A stretch of DNA of 64,000 nt from Haliotis asinina (GCF_037392515.1 NC_090285.1:1739501-1803500), one strand, 5' to 3'; counted from the first letter of the stretch, positions 11,370 through 37,093 are shown. Notes: generated from the letters alone by a model not told the origin. Numbers and translations are program-made.

Positions 11370-13782
11370 GAAGTACGTCAAGCAGAGTTCCTGGACACCA
11401 ACAAAGATGGCCGCGTAGACAGGTCCGAGGCTGCCAACTCTCTTGGGGTGGATCACGAGGACGAAGAACTTCACGGTTTCATGGACAAGGCTCATTTCAA
11501 ACGTGAGTACCTCCGTTTAACGTTCACCATACGTTGATCCAGTGTACTTTTGCAGGAGTACCGCGTACTTGTGGTCATTTAGCATTGCTTTGGAAAGAAT
11601 GAAAAGGTCATTACGCCATTGCTGCTCTCTATAAACATATTAACATTTTGAACATATAAAAGATTCAAATCTTAGGAAAGGGCATTTAGATGTAAGACTC
11701 GTTTGTATATCGGTTTAGAATCGAAGTATCTTGGTTCCGTTATGCTGTGGCTCGTGTCCAAAACTCAGCTCACTGTCTCAGTTGTCTCCCTTGTATACTG
11801 CAGGCGACGGTATAGTGGACTTGGACGAGTTCTTTCGTGGCACAAGCAAAGAAGGAACATCGTAAGTTGTTTCTATAGGCCCAGTTCTGATTACAAGCTA
11901 TTAGGTTAGAATTAGTTTAGGGGCGAACGTATTCCATAGGGTTTACAGTTAGTGTTAGAATTAGGTTAGGGGCGAACATATTCTATAGGGTTCGCGTTTA
12001 GGGTTAGAATTAGGCTAGGGGTGGACATATTTTATAAGGGATACGGGTTAGGTTGAAAATGATATTGTACAAAGCTCCTGGTAAACTATGTTTGGGTATA
12101 TCCTGAGGCACAAAACATCTTGTGTAGCGTTCCTGGGATGGAGATCAGGTGGACAGACTGACTTCTCGGTAGACACACTGGACACTTGACACCTTATTGA
12201 GGAGACCTGGCTGAGCTACTGTGTCATGTCACCTATGTAGGGTGGACTGACTGTCCCGGACTTAACCGGGGATGTAGTATCGGTGTTTGCGGGTACTTGA
12301 AATACACCGGAACTATTGCAAAAACATGGCTGTCCTGTTGTTTCGGTGTAGCTGAACTATTGCTTGAATCTGGCAGCCCTGTTGTTTGGGTGTGGCTGAA
12401 CTATTGCTTGAATCTGGCAGCCCTGTTGTTTGGGTGTGGCTGAACTATTGCTTGAATCTGGCAGCCCTGTTGTTTGGGTGTGGCTGCACTATTGCTTGAA
12501 TCTGGCAGCCCTGTTGTTTGGGTGTGGCTGAACTATTGCTTGAATCTGGCAGCCCTGTTGTTTGTGTGTGGCTGAACTATTGCTTGAATCTGGCAGCCTT
12601 TTTGTTTGGGTGTGGCTGCACTATTGCTTGAATCTGGCAGCCCTGTTGTTTGGGTGTGGCTGAACTATTGCTTGAATCTGGCAGCCCTGTTGTTTGGGTG
12701 TGGCTGAACTCTTGCTTGAATCTGGCAGCCCTGTTGTTTGGGTGTGGCTGAACTATTGCTTGAATCTGGCAGCCTTTTTGTTTGGGTGTGGCTGGACTAT
12801 TGCTTGAATCTGGCAGCCCTGTTGTTTGGGTGTGGCTGAACTATTGCTTGAATCTGGCAGCCCTGTTGTTTGGGTGTGGCTGAACTATTGCTTGAATCTG
12901 GCAGCCTTTTTGTTTGGGTGTGGCTGAACTATTGCTTGAATCTGGCAGCCCTGTTGTTTGGGTGTGGCTGAACTATTGCTTGAATCTGGCAGCCCTGTTG
13001 TTTGTGTGTGGCTGAACTATTGCTTGAATCTGGCAGCCTTTTTGTTTGGGTGTGGCTGCACTATTGCTTGAATCTGGCAGCCCTGTTGTTTGGGTGTGGC
13101 TGCACTATTGCTTGAATCTGGCAGCCCTGTTGTTTGGGTGTGGCTGAACTATTGCTTGAATCTGGCAGCCCTGTTGTTTGGGTGTGGCTGAACTATTGCT
13201 TGAATCTGGCAGCCTTTTTGTTTGGGTGTGGCTGCACTATTGCTTGAATCTGGCAGCCCTGTTGTTTGGGTGTGGCTGAACTATTGCTTGAATCTGGCAG
13301 CCCTGTTGTTTGGGTGTGGCTGAACTATTGCTTGAATCTGGCAGCCTTTTTGTTTGGGTGTGGCTGAACTATTGCTTGAATCTGGCAGCCCTGTTGTTTG
13401 GGTGTGGCTGAACTATTGCTTGAATCTGGCAGCCCTGTTGTTTGGGTGTGGCTGAACTATTGCTGATTGCTGACACCACTTAATCCCTTGCCTGGCACGT
13501 GCAGAGGATTGGTCCTCCCTGTCCTGTGTACCATTTCACGGGATCTGTCTCGTTGACTTGGTGGATGTTTGCCAACGTATTCCAGTGGCGCTCCTGGTGC
13601 TCATGACTAGAGTTACTGAGTTGTCTTCCCAATATGAATATCAACAGATTGGCGTCAGGTAGCTGGGATAGTGTGTATTGTGTCGTGAAACACGAAACCA
13701 ATCAAAACCCTCCAAATCTGGAAGTGATCCATCTGTTATGTAATGGATATGTAATGTTACTTCTTTTGTCTGTTTCAGTTGA
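11370..13782 (+). CDS. EF-hand protein gene copy 2 (partial, 3' three exons)
   Basis: Exons are 11370-11502, 11804-11861 and 13779-13782 (coding part), with AG acceptors and GTGAGT/GTAAGT donors, and the phases join. EF loop 1 is canonical (DTNKDGRVDRSE). Loop 2 reads H-F-K-R-DGIVDLDE, with His and Lys at Ca positions 1 and 3, where the inverted paralogue has Asp and Asn, so it probably binds calcium poorly. The protein ends FFRGTSKEGTS. The stop is created across the last junction (TC|T TGA). AATAAA is at 13838-13843. By analogy with the inverted paralogue an upstream signal-peptide exon is expected, but none was recognised in 10130-11369. The function is likely extracellular calcium binding; related small secreted EF-hand proteins occur in mollusc mantle and shell. 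Confidence 0.65.
12328..13463. repeat. 44-bp minisatellite with 440-bp higher-order period
   Basis: About 26 units of CTGTTGTTTGGGTGTGGCTG plus AACTATTGCTTGAATCTGGC plus AGCC lie in the last intron of EF-hand copy 2. Variant units (TTTTTG instead of CTGTTG; GTGTGTGG instead of GGGTGTGG; GCACT instead of GAACT) recur in a pattern repeated every ten units. For example, the GTGTGTGG variants at 12561 and 13001 are exactly 440 bp apart. Copy 1 of the duplication lacks the array. Confidence 0.9.
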
Positions 13783-13855
13783 CTGAGGATAGGAACACAT
13801 TTTATATCCTTATGTATCAACGCATACGCTAATATTCAATAAAGTTACATTTTGT

Positions 13856-14035
13856 TTCATGTCAACTCTCGTCGTTGTGTTTTATACAGTATGGTTGATG
13901 TACAGGGCCTCTGTTTCATGTCAGCTCTCGTCGTTGTGTTTCATACACTATGGTTGGTGTACAGGGCTTCTGTTTCGTGTCAAATCACCCTGTTCTGTTT
14001 GATACAGCGTGGTTGATGTACATGGCTTCTGCCAA
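13856..14035 (+). repeat. 58-60 bp tandem repeat, about 3 units
   Basis: Duplicate of the array at 957-1190, located directly after the AATAAA of EF-hand copy 2. Confidence 0.75.
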
Positions 14036-14167
14036 TACTGTAGATGCAGGCGCCGTGTAGGTTCTCATAACAATCTGACCTAACATCCCCCAGGGTTGTC
14101 CACTTGCTGGTCAAGTTTACCGAATTTCTAGAGAGGCATTATTTAGTTGGGGAGTAATATAAGGACA

Positions 14168-14325
14168 AGTTTTATGAATTAACAGTTTCTTTATTCAGAT
14201 GACGCGACGTTTCCATACAGAGTCTATATCTTTGTGAGATACCAGCTTGACAACGATACAAGAATCTGTATCGAAACGTCGCATCATCTGAATAAAGAAC
14301 TTGTTCGGCCATAAGGCTTGCCCTT
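14168..14325. mobile_element. Foldback MITE, duplicate of 1335-1490
   Basis: CGCGACGTTTCCATACAG pairs with CTGTATCGAAACGTCGC, and the outer arms with CTTTATTCAG and CTGAATAAAG are inverted. It came with the segmental duplication. Confidence 0.65.
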
Positions 14326-15160
14326 ATAAGTTTAGGGAAATGGCGACATGAGACGTAAAGAAGGAAATTCACACAAAATACCGAGTGCACACGAGCACAC
14401 AGTCTCACCCTGTGTCCCAGCGGTGTATGTTTAACGCATACTTTCTAATGTTCTATTCATGATCCGACAGCATATATTTTATCACATGAAGCGAAACTTA
14501 CAGACATGGGGTCAACACAGGGAGATAGTGCTGTTTTAGTTACTCCTACTGCAGCCACACTACAGGACTGAAGATATTCCAGTCCGGAGTGAACAATTAA
14601 ACCGGTGATTGCTATAATCTTTATATTACGTTGGGACACACAATACAAAGGCCAAGCAAACCGTCCGATTACCTTGCCATTTACAAACATCCTTTACTGG
14701 ATACACATAAGGGCTGAAAACGCCGACGTTGTGTTGCCTTTTTTCAACTGAAGTTGGAAGTGAAATGCTTCCTTCTGGAATGTTTTTAGTCATGTGGATT
14801 CAATGCAATCCTTCTGCTAATTACGGCTTTTGTCCGGGTAGTCTATGTCATTGCCCTGGGTTCCACATTTCATTTATTAAAAACGTTTTGCAATCATATA
14901 TAGTTAAGTACGTCATTCTGGTATGGATCATCAGTCAAATGGACTGCCAATCTCTGTGTCATTATTTTAGGTGTGGATTCCTGGGCCGCGGTGAATGTAT
15001 ATGACACCTAAACGAGTGCACCACTTGCATATGATGCATGTGCTCCAGCCCTTAGTAACAATGATTTTAACAATGATGTTTTCAGCTTAGCTTACTACAT
15101 TTGATTCCTTGACTAATGTATAATTTACATTTGAATTTATACTGCATATTTCTGCACACT
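14325..15160. other. Intergenic stretch, nothing recognised after the duplication end
   Basis: The first 300 bases are the tail of the segmental duplication. 14622-15160 shows no gene, repeat or RNA that I can identify. Confidence 0.4.
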
Positions 15161-15162
15161 TT

Positions 15163-16094
15163 TCAAGCATTTTTTGTCGGCGGAGACTGCTATATACACC
15201 GACAGAATCATGGGTCACGGTATTCTGTATACAATGCTACTTTGTTATCTCATCTCTGCACTTCTATATTGGGAGCGGTGGGCTGTGTAGCCTTGTGGTT
15301 AATGCGTTGGCTTGTCACGGCGGAGACTGCTATAAACACCGACAGAATCATGGGTTATATTCTGTATACAATGCTACTTTGTTATCTCATCTCTGCACTT
15401 CTATATTGGGAGCGGTGGGCTGTGTAGCCTTGTGGTTAATGCGTTGGCTTGTCACGGCGGAGACTGCTATAAACACCGACAGAATCATGGGTTATATTCT
15501 GTATACAATGCTACTTTGTTATCTCATCTCTGCACTTCTATTTGGGGGGCGGTGGGCTATGTAGCCTTGTGGTTAATGCGTTGGCTTGTCACGGCGGAGA
15601 CTGCTATAAACACCGACAGAATCATGGATTATATTCTGTATACAATGCTACTTTGTTATCTCATCTCTGCACTTCTATATGAGGGGCGGTGGGCTATGTA
15701 GCCTTGTGGTTAATGCGTTGGCTTGTCACGGCGAAGACTGCTCTAAACACCGACAGAATCATGGATTATATTCTGTATACAATGCTACTTTGTTATCTCA
15801 TCTCTGCACTTCTATATGAGGGGCGGTGGGCTATGTAGCCTCGTGGTTAATGCGTTGGCTTGTCACGGCGGAGACTGCTATAAACACCGACAGAATCATG
15901 GGTTATATTCTGTATACAATGCTACTTTGTTATCTCATCTCTGCACTTCTATATGAGGGGCGGTGGGCTATGTAGCCTTGTGGTTAATGCGTTGGCTTGT
16001 CACGGCGGAGACTGCTATAAACACCGACAGAATCATGGGTTATATTCTGTATACAATGCTACATTGTTATCTCATCTCTGCACTTCTATATGAG
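15163..16094 (+). repeat. 137-bp tandem array seeded by a SINE 5' end
   Basis: Seven units, each made of a SINE head (GGTGGGCTATGTAGCC, then GTGGTTAATGCGTTGGCTTG) fused to a non-SINE segment (CACCGACAGAATCATGG, then TTATCTCATCTCTGCACTTC). GTAGCC recurs every 137 bp, for example at 15287 and 15424. The first unit lacks the SINE head. The array runs straight into the complete SINE at 16095. Confidence 0.9.
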
Positions 16095-16281
16095 GGGCGG
16101 TGGGCTATGTAGCCTCGTGGTTAATGCGTTGGCTTGTCACGGCGAAGACTCGGGTTCGATTCCTCAAACGGGGACAGTGTGTGAAAACCCTCTCCTGGTG
16201 TCCGCCACATTGATATTCCTGGAATACCACTGAAAGCGGCGTAAAACATCACTCACTCACTCACTCACTCACTCACTCACT
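16095..16281 (+). mobile_element. Full tRNA-derived SINE with CTCA tail
   Basis: A-box region TAGCCTCGTGGTTAATGC, B-box GGTTCGATTCC at about 16152, body with TATTCCTGGAATACCACTG, and tail of ACTC repeats (16251-16281). CACTTCTA stands before (about 16081-16088) and after the element, a probable target-site duplication. Confidence 0.8.
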
Positions 16282-16546
16282 TCTACGCTATGAAATGCTG
16301 ACAGTTAAAGAAACACAGGAAGGTATTAGTATTGAGAAAAGCACATACATCAAATAATCATACTCCCACATATTACTCAACATTTCATTATATTCCTGTT
16401 TACTTATTCCTCTTTTTTATTAACTGAGGCAGAGACAATACAATAGATCATATAAGAGATCCTATTATATGGTCTCTGATTCAAGTGAAGTTCTCCTTCG
16501 AAGCTGATGTAGAATAGGTCTTTGCAAACCCATGCTTGCCATGAAA

Positions 16547-16955
16547 GTGAGTGAGTTGTGTTTTTCGCCGCACTCAGCAAAATGCAGTGATCAACAGCAT
16601 GCATGAGCATCGATCTGTATCAACCACGTCAGCGAGCCTGACCACCCGATCCCGTTAGTCACCTCTTACGACAAGCATTGCCTTTTATGGCAAGCATGGG
16701 TTGCTGAAGGCCTATTCTACCCCGGACCTTCACGGGTCGCCACATAAAGGCGACTATATATTTGTCAAGTTGTCTTAAGAGGCGAATAACGAGATCGGAT
16801 GGCCAGGCTCGCTGACGGGGCTGACACATGTCATCGGTTCCCATTTGCGCAGATCGATGCTCATGCTGTTGATCACTGGATAATTTGCTGACCGACACCA
16901 TATAGATAGAATATTACTGGGTGCGGCGTAAAACTAAACTCACTCACTCGAAGCT
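16547..16955. mobile_element. Two SINE copies in inverted orientation
   Basis: 16547-16738 is a minus-strand copy of the same SINE family as 60044-60316 (ends GACCCGTGAAGGTCC when read on the minus strand). 16745-16955 is a plus-strand copy lacking its 5' part and ending AAACTAAACTCACTCACTC. Their shared core (CAGATCGATGCTCATG and CTGACACATGTCATC) can pair, forming a foldback about 550 bp upstream of the CDC5L start. Confidence 0.75.
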
Positions 16956-17099
16956 GACAGCTAAAGGGACGGAACTCAGCAGTGCAAAAGACGCCTCTCA
17001 CACAAGATGATAGATAAATATATTGTCATAATCAATTCTGATAAATGTACACAATCTTGAAATATTTGCATTGCGGTTAGTCAACGTTTCAATCACTCT

Positions 17100-17276
17100 T
17101 TCAAAGACTAGGGAGAAAACGTAAGTGAGATTTTACCCGGATAAACTATCCGGATTTTGAGTGAGATCACGCGAGAATTCACGAGAGACGTTTATTCAGA
17201 AACTTCCGGTGGAAGAAGCATTGCTTTCCTTCAAGTGTTTTGTTTGTATAAGTGAAAGTACCAACACAACTTCAAG
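17100..17276 (+). promoter_or_regulatory. Probable CDC5L promoter / 5' UTR
   Basis: The last 180 bases before the start codon contain an ETS-type motif CTTCCGG (17203-17209), an ATCACGCGAGAATTC segment close to the TCTCGCGAGA housekeeping motif, and two CCGGAT boxes (about 17135-17157). There is no clear TATA box. This fits a housekeeping promoter of a constitutive splicing factor. The transcription start is not determined. Confidence 0.4.
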
Positions 17277-31905
<14,629 letters not shown>

Positions 31906-32442
31906 TGGGTTGGATGTATGTGTGCAGGATTTGCTGGGACATTGATATCAAATACAGTGTGTTTTGGCATCTAAGTGCTGCAATTAGATGTTAAAAATCC
32001 TTAGGTTTCCAGAAACCTAGGGACCTGGGTTCAAATTCCAGTTGACATGTTTTATGTTTCTGGGTTTATCTGCTCCATATACTGCAAAAAAATCTGATAC
32101 CTGCGTCACCCACATGACCAGCCAGCACACTGTGACATAACTGAAATATTGTTGTCAGTGGGTTATGACTCATTCACTCACTCACAGACTGGACAAGTAC
32201 ACTGTTCAAGCTGACTGTAGTGTTGTCAGGTCATGGAAGGTTTTTACATCTGGCATCAAACATGAGCACGGACAGAGCAGCTGATGTCCTCACCTCACGT
32301 ACATGTACATAATCAAAGCTGTCTATGGTCTATTGTGTGTTTGAATCCCAACTCCTTTTAACTAGAAAAGGTTTGGGTTTTAACAGTTTTGTGTTATCAA
32401 CTGACTTATGTTCTACTGATCTCAAACTTCCCTGCTAAGGTT

Positions 32443-32448
32443 AATAAA
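32443..32448 (+). terminator. Candidate CDC5L polyadenylation signal
   Basis: AATAAA stands 538 bases after the stop codon at 31905. The intervening 3' UTR contains a SINE 3' end at about 32100-32195. Another AATAAA lies at about 33543, and no transcript evidence is available to choose. Confidence 0.35.
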
Positions 32449-32449
32449 G

Positions 32450-33100
32450 CACTATCCAGTAGGAGATCCAGGTTGGTGTCGGTCGTAGGCATCCTTTGCT
32501 TGTCAAGCAAGGTGACTTATTGGGCTGGGTGTTGTACAAAACAACCTTAGCACAAAGACTACCTTAGTCTGTGTTGAGGTGTGGGAGTTACAGTCAGCTC
32601 AGCATTACGATCGCTTCGTGCAGTGGCCCTCAGGATTGTTAAGGTGGCTGGGTTCATTTCAGGGCCTCATGGACCGAGCACACAGGAGAGTCAGTACTGG
32701 GGTAGCAATACAGCTGATCAGTGGATGGGTTTGGCCGACCACATGTTTTACAGGCCACCATCATATACCCAGAATATTGTGAATTTCAATGAAAGAAATA
32801 TGCTTTTGAATTGTTTAGATGTTTTGTTCATAAGTTTACCCACTCCGAAATTGACTTACACCTCATGCATGTGAAACTAATAACTAGGCTATTGGGTGCC
32901 ACCAGTGCAAATAAGAAAGCAACTTCCTGGTATTGTGAAGTAGTATATTTAGTATTACACAATCAGTTAGGCATCAGAAAGTTGCTAAAAAAATTATTGC
33001 TCACTTAAACAGACGTCCCATTGCATCACCAAGAAAATGTCGAATAGTTGGACACGTGTGGAAGAAAATATATATGTGTAGCTTATGAGAACATCTCTTG
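32450..33100. other. Stretch downstream of CDC5L, SINE-like fragments only
   Basis: 32465-32560 (GAGATCCAGGTTGG, AGGCATCCTTTGC, GACTTATTGGGC) and 32690-32790 (GATCAGTGGATGGGT, CCGACCACATGTT) resemble pieces of local SINEs. No gene is seen. Confidence 0.4.
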
Positions 33101-33105
33101 AAGAC

Positions 33106-33345
33106 CTGTATGGTATGACCTGTATGATACAACCTGTATGGTATGGCCTGTATGGTATGACCTGTGTAGTACGACCTGTATGGTACAACCTGTATTGTAT
33201 GACCTGTAGGGTACGACCTGTGTTGTACAACGTGTATGGTACGACCTGTATAGTACGACCTTTCTGGTACGACCTGTATGGTAGGACCTGTATTGTATAA
33301 CCTGTATGGTACGACCTGTATTGTAGGACCTGTATGGTATGACCA
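33106..33345. repeat. 14-bp tandem repeat, about 17 units
   Basis: Units of GACCTGTATGGTAC with frequent A/G and C/T variants. Since 14 is not a multiple of three, all three frames show related peptides. No gene. Confidence 0.9.
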
Positions 33346-33624
33346 CATTAGTTAATGTTAATGGAGTAGATGAAGCACATCTGTGTTGTTAAGTACACAG
33401 TCTTGGTATCTGATTTGATGGATGCTGCCATGCTCCATAGTCATGAATGAATTGATCTGTAAAGGAACCAGTGTGCACGTGGCTGTCATTCTGTTATTTC
33501 TCACTGTCATGTTTAGGAAAATGTCATAATTTTATCATTCATTTAATAAATGTCAACTATCTATGTCTTCAGTATTGTGTAGAACATTCCTGGACCAGGT
33601 GTTGGTGCCAAGGTTACTTAGTAT

Positions 33625-34140
33625 AGGAGAAAACACTTCTCCTCGGTTTTGGTAGACAATGCAAAACAGGAGGAGGGATTTCCGACCACGATGGTTTTAC
33701 ATTGCCCACCAAAACCCGAGAAGTGTTTTCTCTAACCGTCAATGATGGGTAATTACAATGAAGATGATCATTTAATGAAGTTATATAGCAAAAACTGAAG
33801 CGTAAGTAAATCAACTTAGAGACAATACCAATATCTAGATTATCCAAACCACCATCTTCCCTGCTAGAGTCTACAAGTGCCTACAAGTCTGGAAGTTGCA
33901 ATTCCAATCTTCCTTGGAAAACTATTTGCACTTAGAACTTATTCTTGAACGATATTTTCCAATTGATTTCAAGCACATATCATTGGAATGTTGATGTTCA
34001 TACAGGGGGTAGGAAAAGATAAATACAAAAAAGTAAAACCTGGGAAGAGGTCTTACTAACAAGACAAACACCACAAATGCGGTTATACTGGGAAAACAAG
34101 AGGTGATCTAATATATTGTGAAAAGCACAGTTCAGGTTTA
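33625..34140 (+). repeat. Composite foldback element, third copy
   Basis: GGAGAAAACACTTCTCC and TCGGTTTTGGTAGACAATGC are mirrored by GTTTTACATTGCCCACC and GAGAAGTGTTTTCTC. It ends with the same GGGAAAACAAGAGGTGATC sequence as the intron 13 copy. A further tail-only piece lies at 34750-34890. Confidence 0.75.
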
Positions 34141-34353
34141 TGTAGTTTGTTCAAACTTCACAGAGTACAAGGGTGGAACATTCTGTTTTCCGATTGAGAG
34201 TCCTGATTACAGATTGAAGTTGGCCCCAAACAATAGTCACTTAAATATCCATACAGCTGGAATATTGCTGAGTGAGGCTTTATACAACAAACAAATTACT
34301 TTAGGCCACACACATCCTTTCTACTCAGTGCAGTATGGAGAAGTGCTGAGGTC

Positions 34354-34506
34354 AGGGCCCCGTTTCACAAAACTCTCGTAAGCCTAAGATCTCGTAACTT
34401 TTCTCGTAGCATTTGCACCTCCTATGTTACAGTATGCCAGGAACGAGAGCTACGAGAAAAGTTACGACATCTTAGGCTTACGAGAGTTTTGTGAAACAGG
34501 GCCCTG
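34354..34506. mobile_element. Palindromic MITE (CAGGGCCCCGTTTCACAAAA)
   Basis: Both ends read CAGGGCCC..GTTTCACAAAA in inverted orientation, and the arms of about 60 bp (CTCTCGTAAGCCTAAGATC, CGTAACTTTTCTCGTAG) are nearly perfect reverse complements. There is a short loop and no coding capacity. Confidence 0.85.
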
Positions 34507-35378
34507 GAATATGTCTCTGGACCATGCCCGCCATGACTCACCTCCGGGAACTCAGCAGGTGGAGAACTATACATGTAGTTTGCTTCAGTCAGGCACCATA
34601 CTGAATGAGGATGCTCGTCAACGTCTCTCCGGGGTAACGTGCCCTGTGACCCTTACGGCAAGTCTCTGTTAGCTAAACAACCAAGTTAAGAACCTCCTTG
34701 TTTCTGGCCACAAGCATGTGACGACCCCACCTTAAGACTGATGGATTTGAACCACGCATGAAAAGTAAAGCCTGGGAAGGGGTCTTACTAACAAGACAAA
34801 CACCTCCAATGCGGTTATTCTGGGAAAACAAAAAAGTGACCTAATACATTGTGAGAAGCACACTTCAGCTTTACGTAGTATGTTCAAACCCCACCTTTGC
34901 CTAGTGCAGCGTTTCTGAATGTTTCCGCCATCTCTGGGTTCTTCTCAAAGAGGAGTATTTTGATGGCTATTTCTCTATGACGGCACTTTCTTTGGGCATT
35001 GTGATGAGACAAACCAGTGATTACGAGAAAGTAGAGCAAAGTATCTTCTTTTTCGTTATTTAATGTCAATGTTAACATATACTGAGTACACTTGAAAATG
35101 CACCACTTCCAAAAAGTCAATATTTAAGTTCAGATGAACTTCAGTATAATTTTTATGCAACAGCACTACGGTGACGTCAACCGACACGCCAGGTGCAAGA
35201 AATGCGAGAATTTCATGTTAACTGTAACGCTAGGCAAGTTTTCGCAAAAACGCAACATTTTTCACGAACACTACGGGAAAAATGCATTTCACTCTGAATT
35301 TGTGCACACATTGCCTTTAAAAGCATGTGAATCCGAATAACATTACTTCTTCTCTGACACATGCGAAACGCCGACACG

Positions 35379-36240
35379 ATGCCGCGACTTACAGCGCCTG
35401 GACGGGAACGTGCCATAGGCATGCTTCAAAATGGCGCCAGCACCAGGGGAATTGCCAGACGACTACACTACGCAAGCACATCGATCGCAAGACTCCATCA
35501 ATGGTTTCTACCAACGGGGAGCACTCGGGACCGCCCTCGACCGGGTCAACAACTTGGCGCGTCAGGACCGTCAGATCGCACGGGAACATGTCCGAGACCT
35601 AACACTACCAGCAACAAGAACGGCTGCTCAAGTCCAAGGACGACGTGGATTCATTCACCCCCAACACCGTACGGAACCGTCTGCGAGCTGCAGGCCTGCG
35701 TGCACGACGTTCTTATTTCGGCCCCATATTGACGGATCGTCACCGAAACCAGCGTCTACAGTTGGCAAACAGGCACCAGAAGTGACGACTACGACAATGG
35801 CACGGTGTCATCTTTTCTGACGAGTCACGATTTCACTTAAAGGTCACATGCAACGTAAAACACAACTTTGCAGATTCTGGTACCTTCCGGTATGCACTTA
35901 CCGAAACAAATCATACAAAATGCCAATTCAACCTATAAAGTTGAAAAAAACGCGATGAAAAAAAAGCCCTCGAAATCGGAGTTCAAACGTTTCACTAAAT
36001 TCCCCCCAGCGCTGGGGGAAAAACTGGTTTCAACAGCTGTGCTGCGCTGCGTCCATAACGCATGCGCAGTGAATAGGTTCACAACAGGACAACATCCGAG
36101 AAATTGAGGTTGCCCTTGTTCAGGAGTGAAATGCTATCCCTCAGAACACAATCCAGAGACTGATCAACTCCATACGACGACGATGCACCGCATGTGTCAA
36201 TGCAAATGGCGGTCACACCCGTTATTGACTTTCCTGTTGG
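35379..36240 (+). mobile_element. Tc1/mariner transposase, damaged and interrupted by another repeat
   Basis: The N-terminus MPRLTAPGRERAIGMLQNGA begins at 35379. Shifted frames continue with RNRLRAAGL-type and LTDRH-type blocks to ..FSDESRFHLK at about 35837, the first catalytic Asp region. At 35838-36082 lies an unrelated repeat also found at 49033-49275. Tc1 sequence resumes at about 36085 with N-IREIEVALVQEWNAIPQN in one frame. About 120 residues of the DDE core are gone. Several frameshifts are visible; not functional. Confidence 0.75.
35838..36082. repeat. Dispersed repeat of about 245 bp (copy at 49033-49275)
   Basis: Shared landmarks in order are AAGGTCAC.TGCAACGTAAAA, GGTATGCACTTACCGAAACA, AAATTCCCCCCAGCGCTGGG and GCAGTGAATAGGTTC. 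It contains the hairpin CCCCCAGCGCTGGGGG. No open frame is conserved between the copies. Class unknown, non-coding. Confidence 0.85.
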
Positions 36241-36299
36241 ACCCCTACACCAGTTAACCCTCTCTCGCGCATTAACATTATCGTGAATGAAATTTAATG

Positions 36300-37080
36300 A
36301 TGTTTACATGTTTTCTTAAATCCTTCATTATCTCAAATGCATCCTAAGTATATACTTCACATATGAATCCGTGGAGTTATTCCAGATTTCGTGAGTGGTG
36401 CGTTTTCATATGGACTGAGTATATTATCCGCTACAGCCAATTCAGTGTTAGCACTTTGTTATCAAGCGTGGTGTGCAGGTCTGTCTATGTTATGCGGAAG
36501 TAAAAAAATTAAACTTGGCATTTTAGTTGTCCAAAATACAATGTTAGAAATCTGATATCTAAATGTACTTGCTGAAGAAAGAAAAACAAAAAAGGACAGA
36601 AAAATGCCTCTGACACCGCTCACCATGTCGACTAGGACTTTCTCTCGTTTTCCTGGCCAGGCATGCGCTAAAGAAAGTGAAGCATAGCATGTAGGGTAGT
36701 GTCAACGTCGATGTAAACTCAGTATTAGAAATTGTCAAACGCGACAACGCGAGGTTATAATTTGCAAGACTGGTTCATTTGAATAATCATCTTCTGTTGT
36801 TCATCATCGAAATCAAGGTTTAAAGTGTTTTATGTAACTCCGGTGCAGGGTTCTAGAATGCTCCTTTTGTCTTCTGTTTGACTGCAACCATTATCAGAGG
36901 TAAGCTGTTGACAGTTACATTGTAAGAGGATTACTGAAGTGCGACCATCCCTTACAACAGGAGTGAGCTGCAGCGCCAGTCGACATTCATTTCCCAAATG
37001 TTGGTCAACTATGGCGATGAAACCAGTACCTCCTATATTCCACTGCCACACTAAACGTTCTCGTGACATTTTCTGTCTGA
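36300..37080. other. Intergenic stretch, nothing recognised
   Basis: It lies between the Tc1 copy and the FkbM-type gene. A 79-codon minus frame at 36830-37069 has no family resemblance that I can support. Confidence 0.4.
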
Positions 37081-37087
37081 ATCATAT

Positions 37088-37093
37088 TTTATT
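37088..37093 (-). terminator. Candidate polyadenylation signal of the FkbM-type gene
   Basis: AATAAA on the minus strand, about 355 bases after the stop codon at 37447. Confidence 0.35.

Larger units (their letters stand above)
11242..14622 (+). repeat. Segmental duplication, copy 2
   Basis: It matches 87-1805 in order and orientation. It additionally contains the 485-bp block with the second EF-hand exon (about 11655-12142) and a 44-bp minisatellite (about 12328-13463). The duplication ends near 14622, where similarity to position 1805 stops (GATTGCTAT). Confidence 0.85.

Noticed and set aside
16095-16180. tRNA gene
   Set aside because: A and B boxes are present, but there is no acceptor-stem pairing and the SINE body and tail follow. 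The same applies to 4255-4325, 25905-25960, 42700-42790 and 50530-50605.
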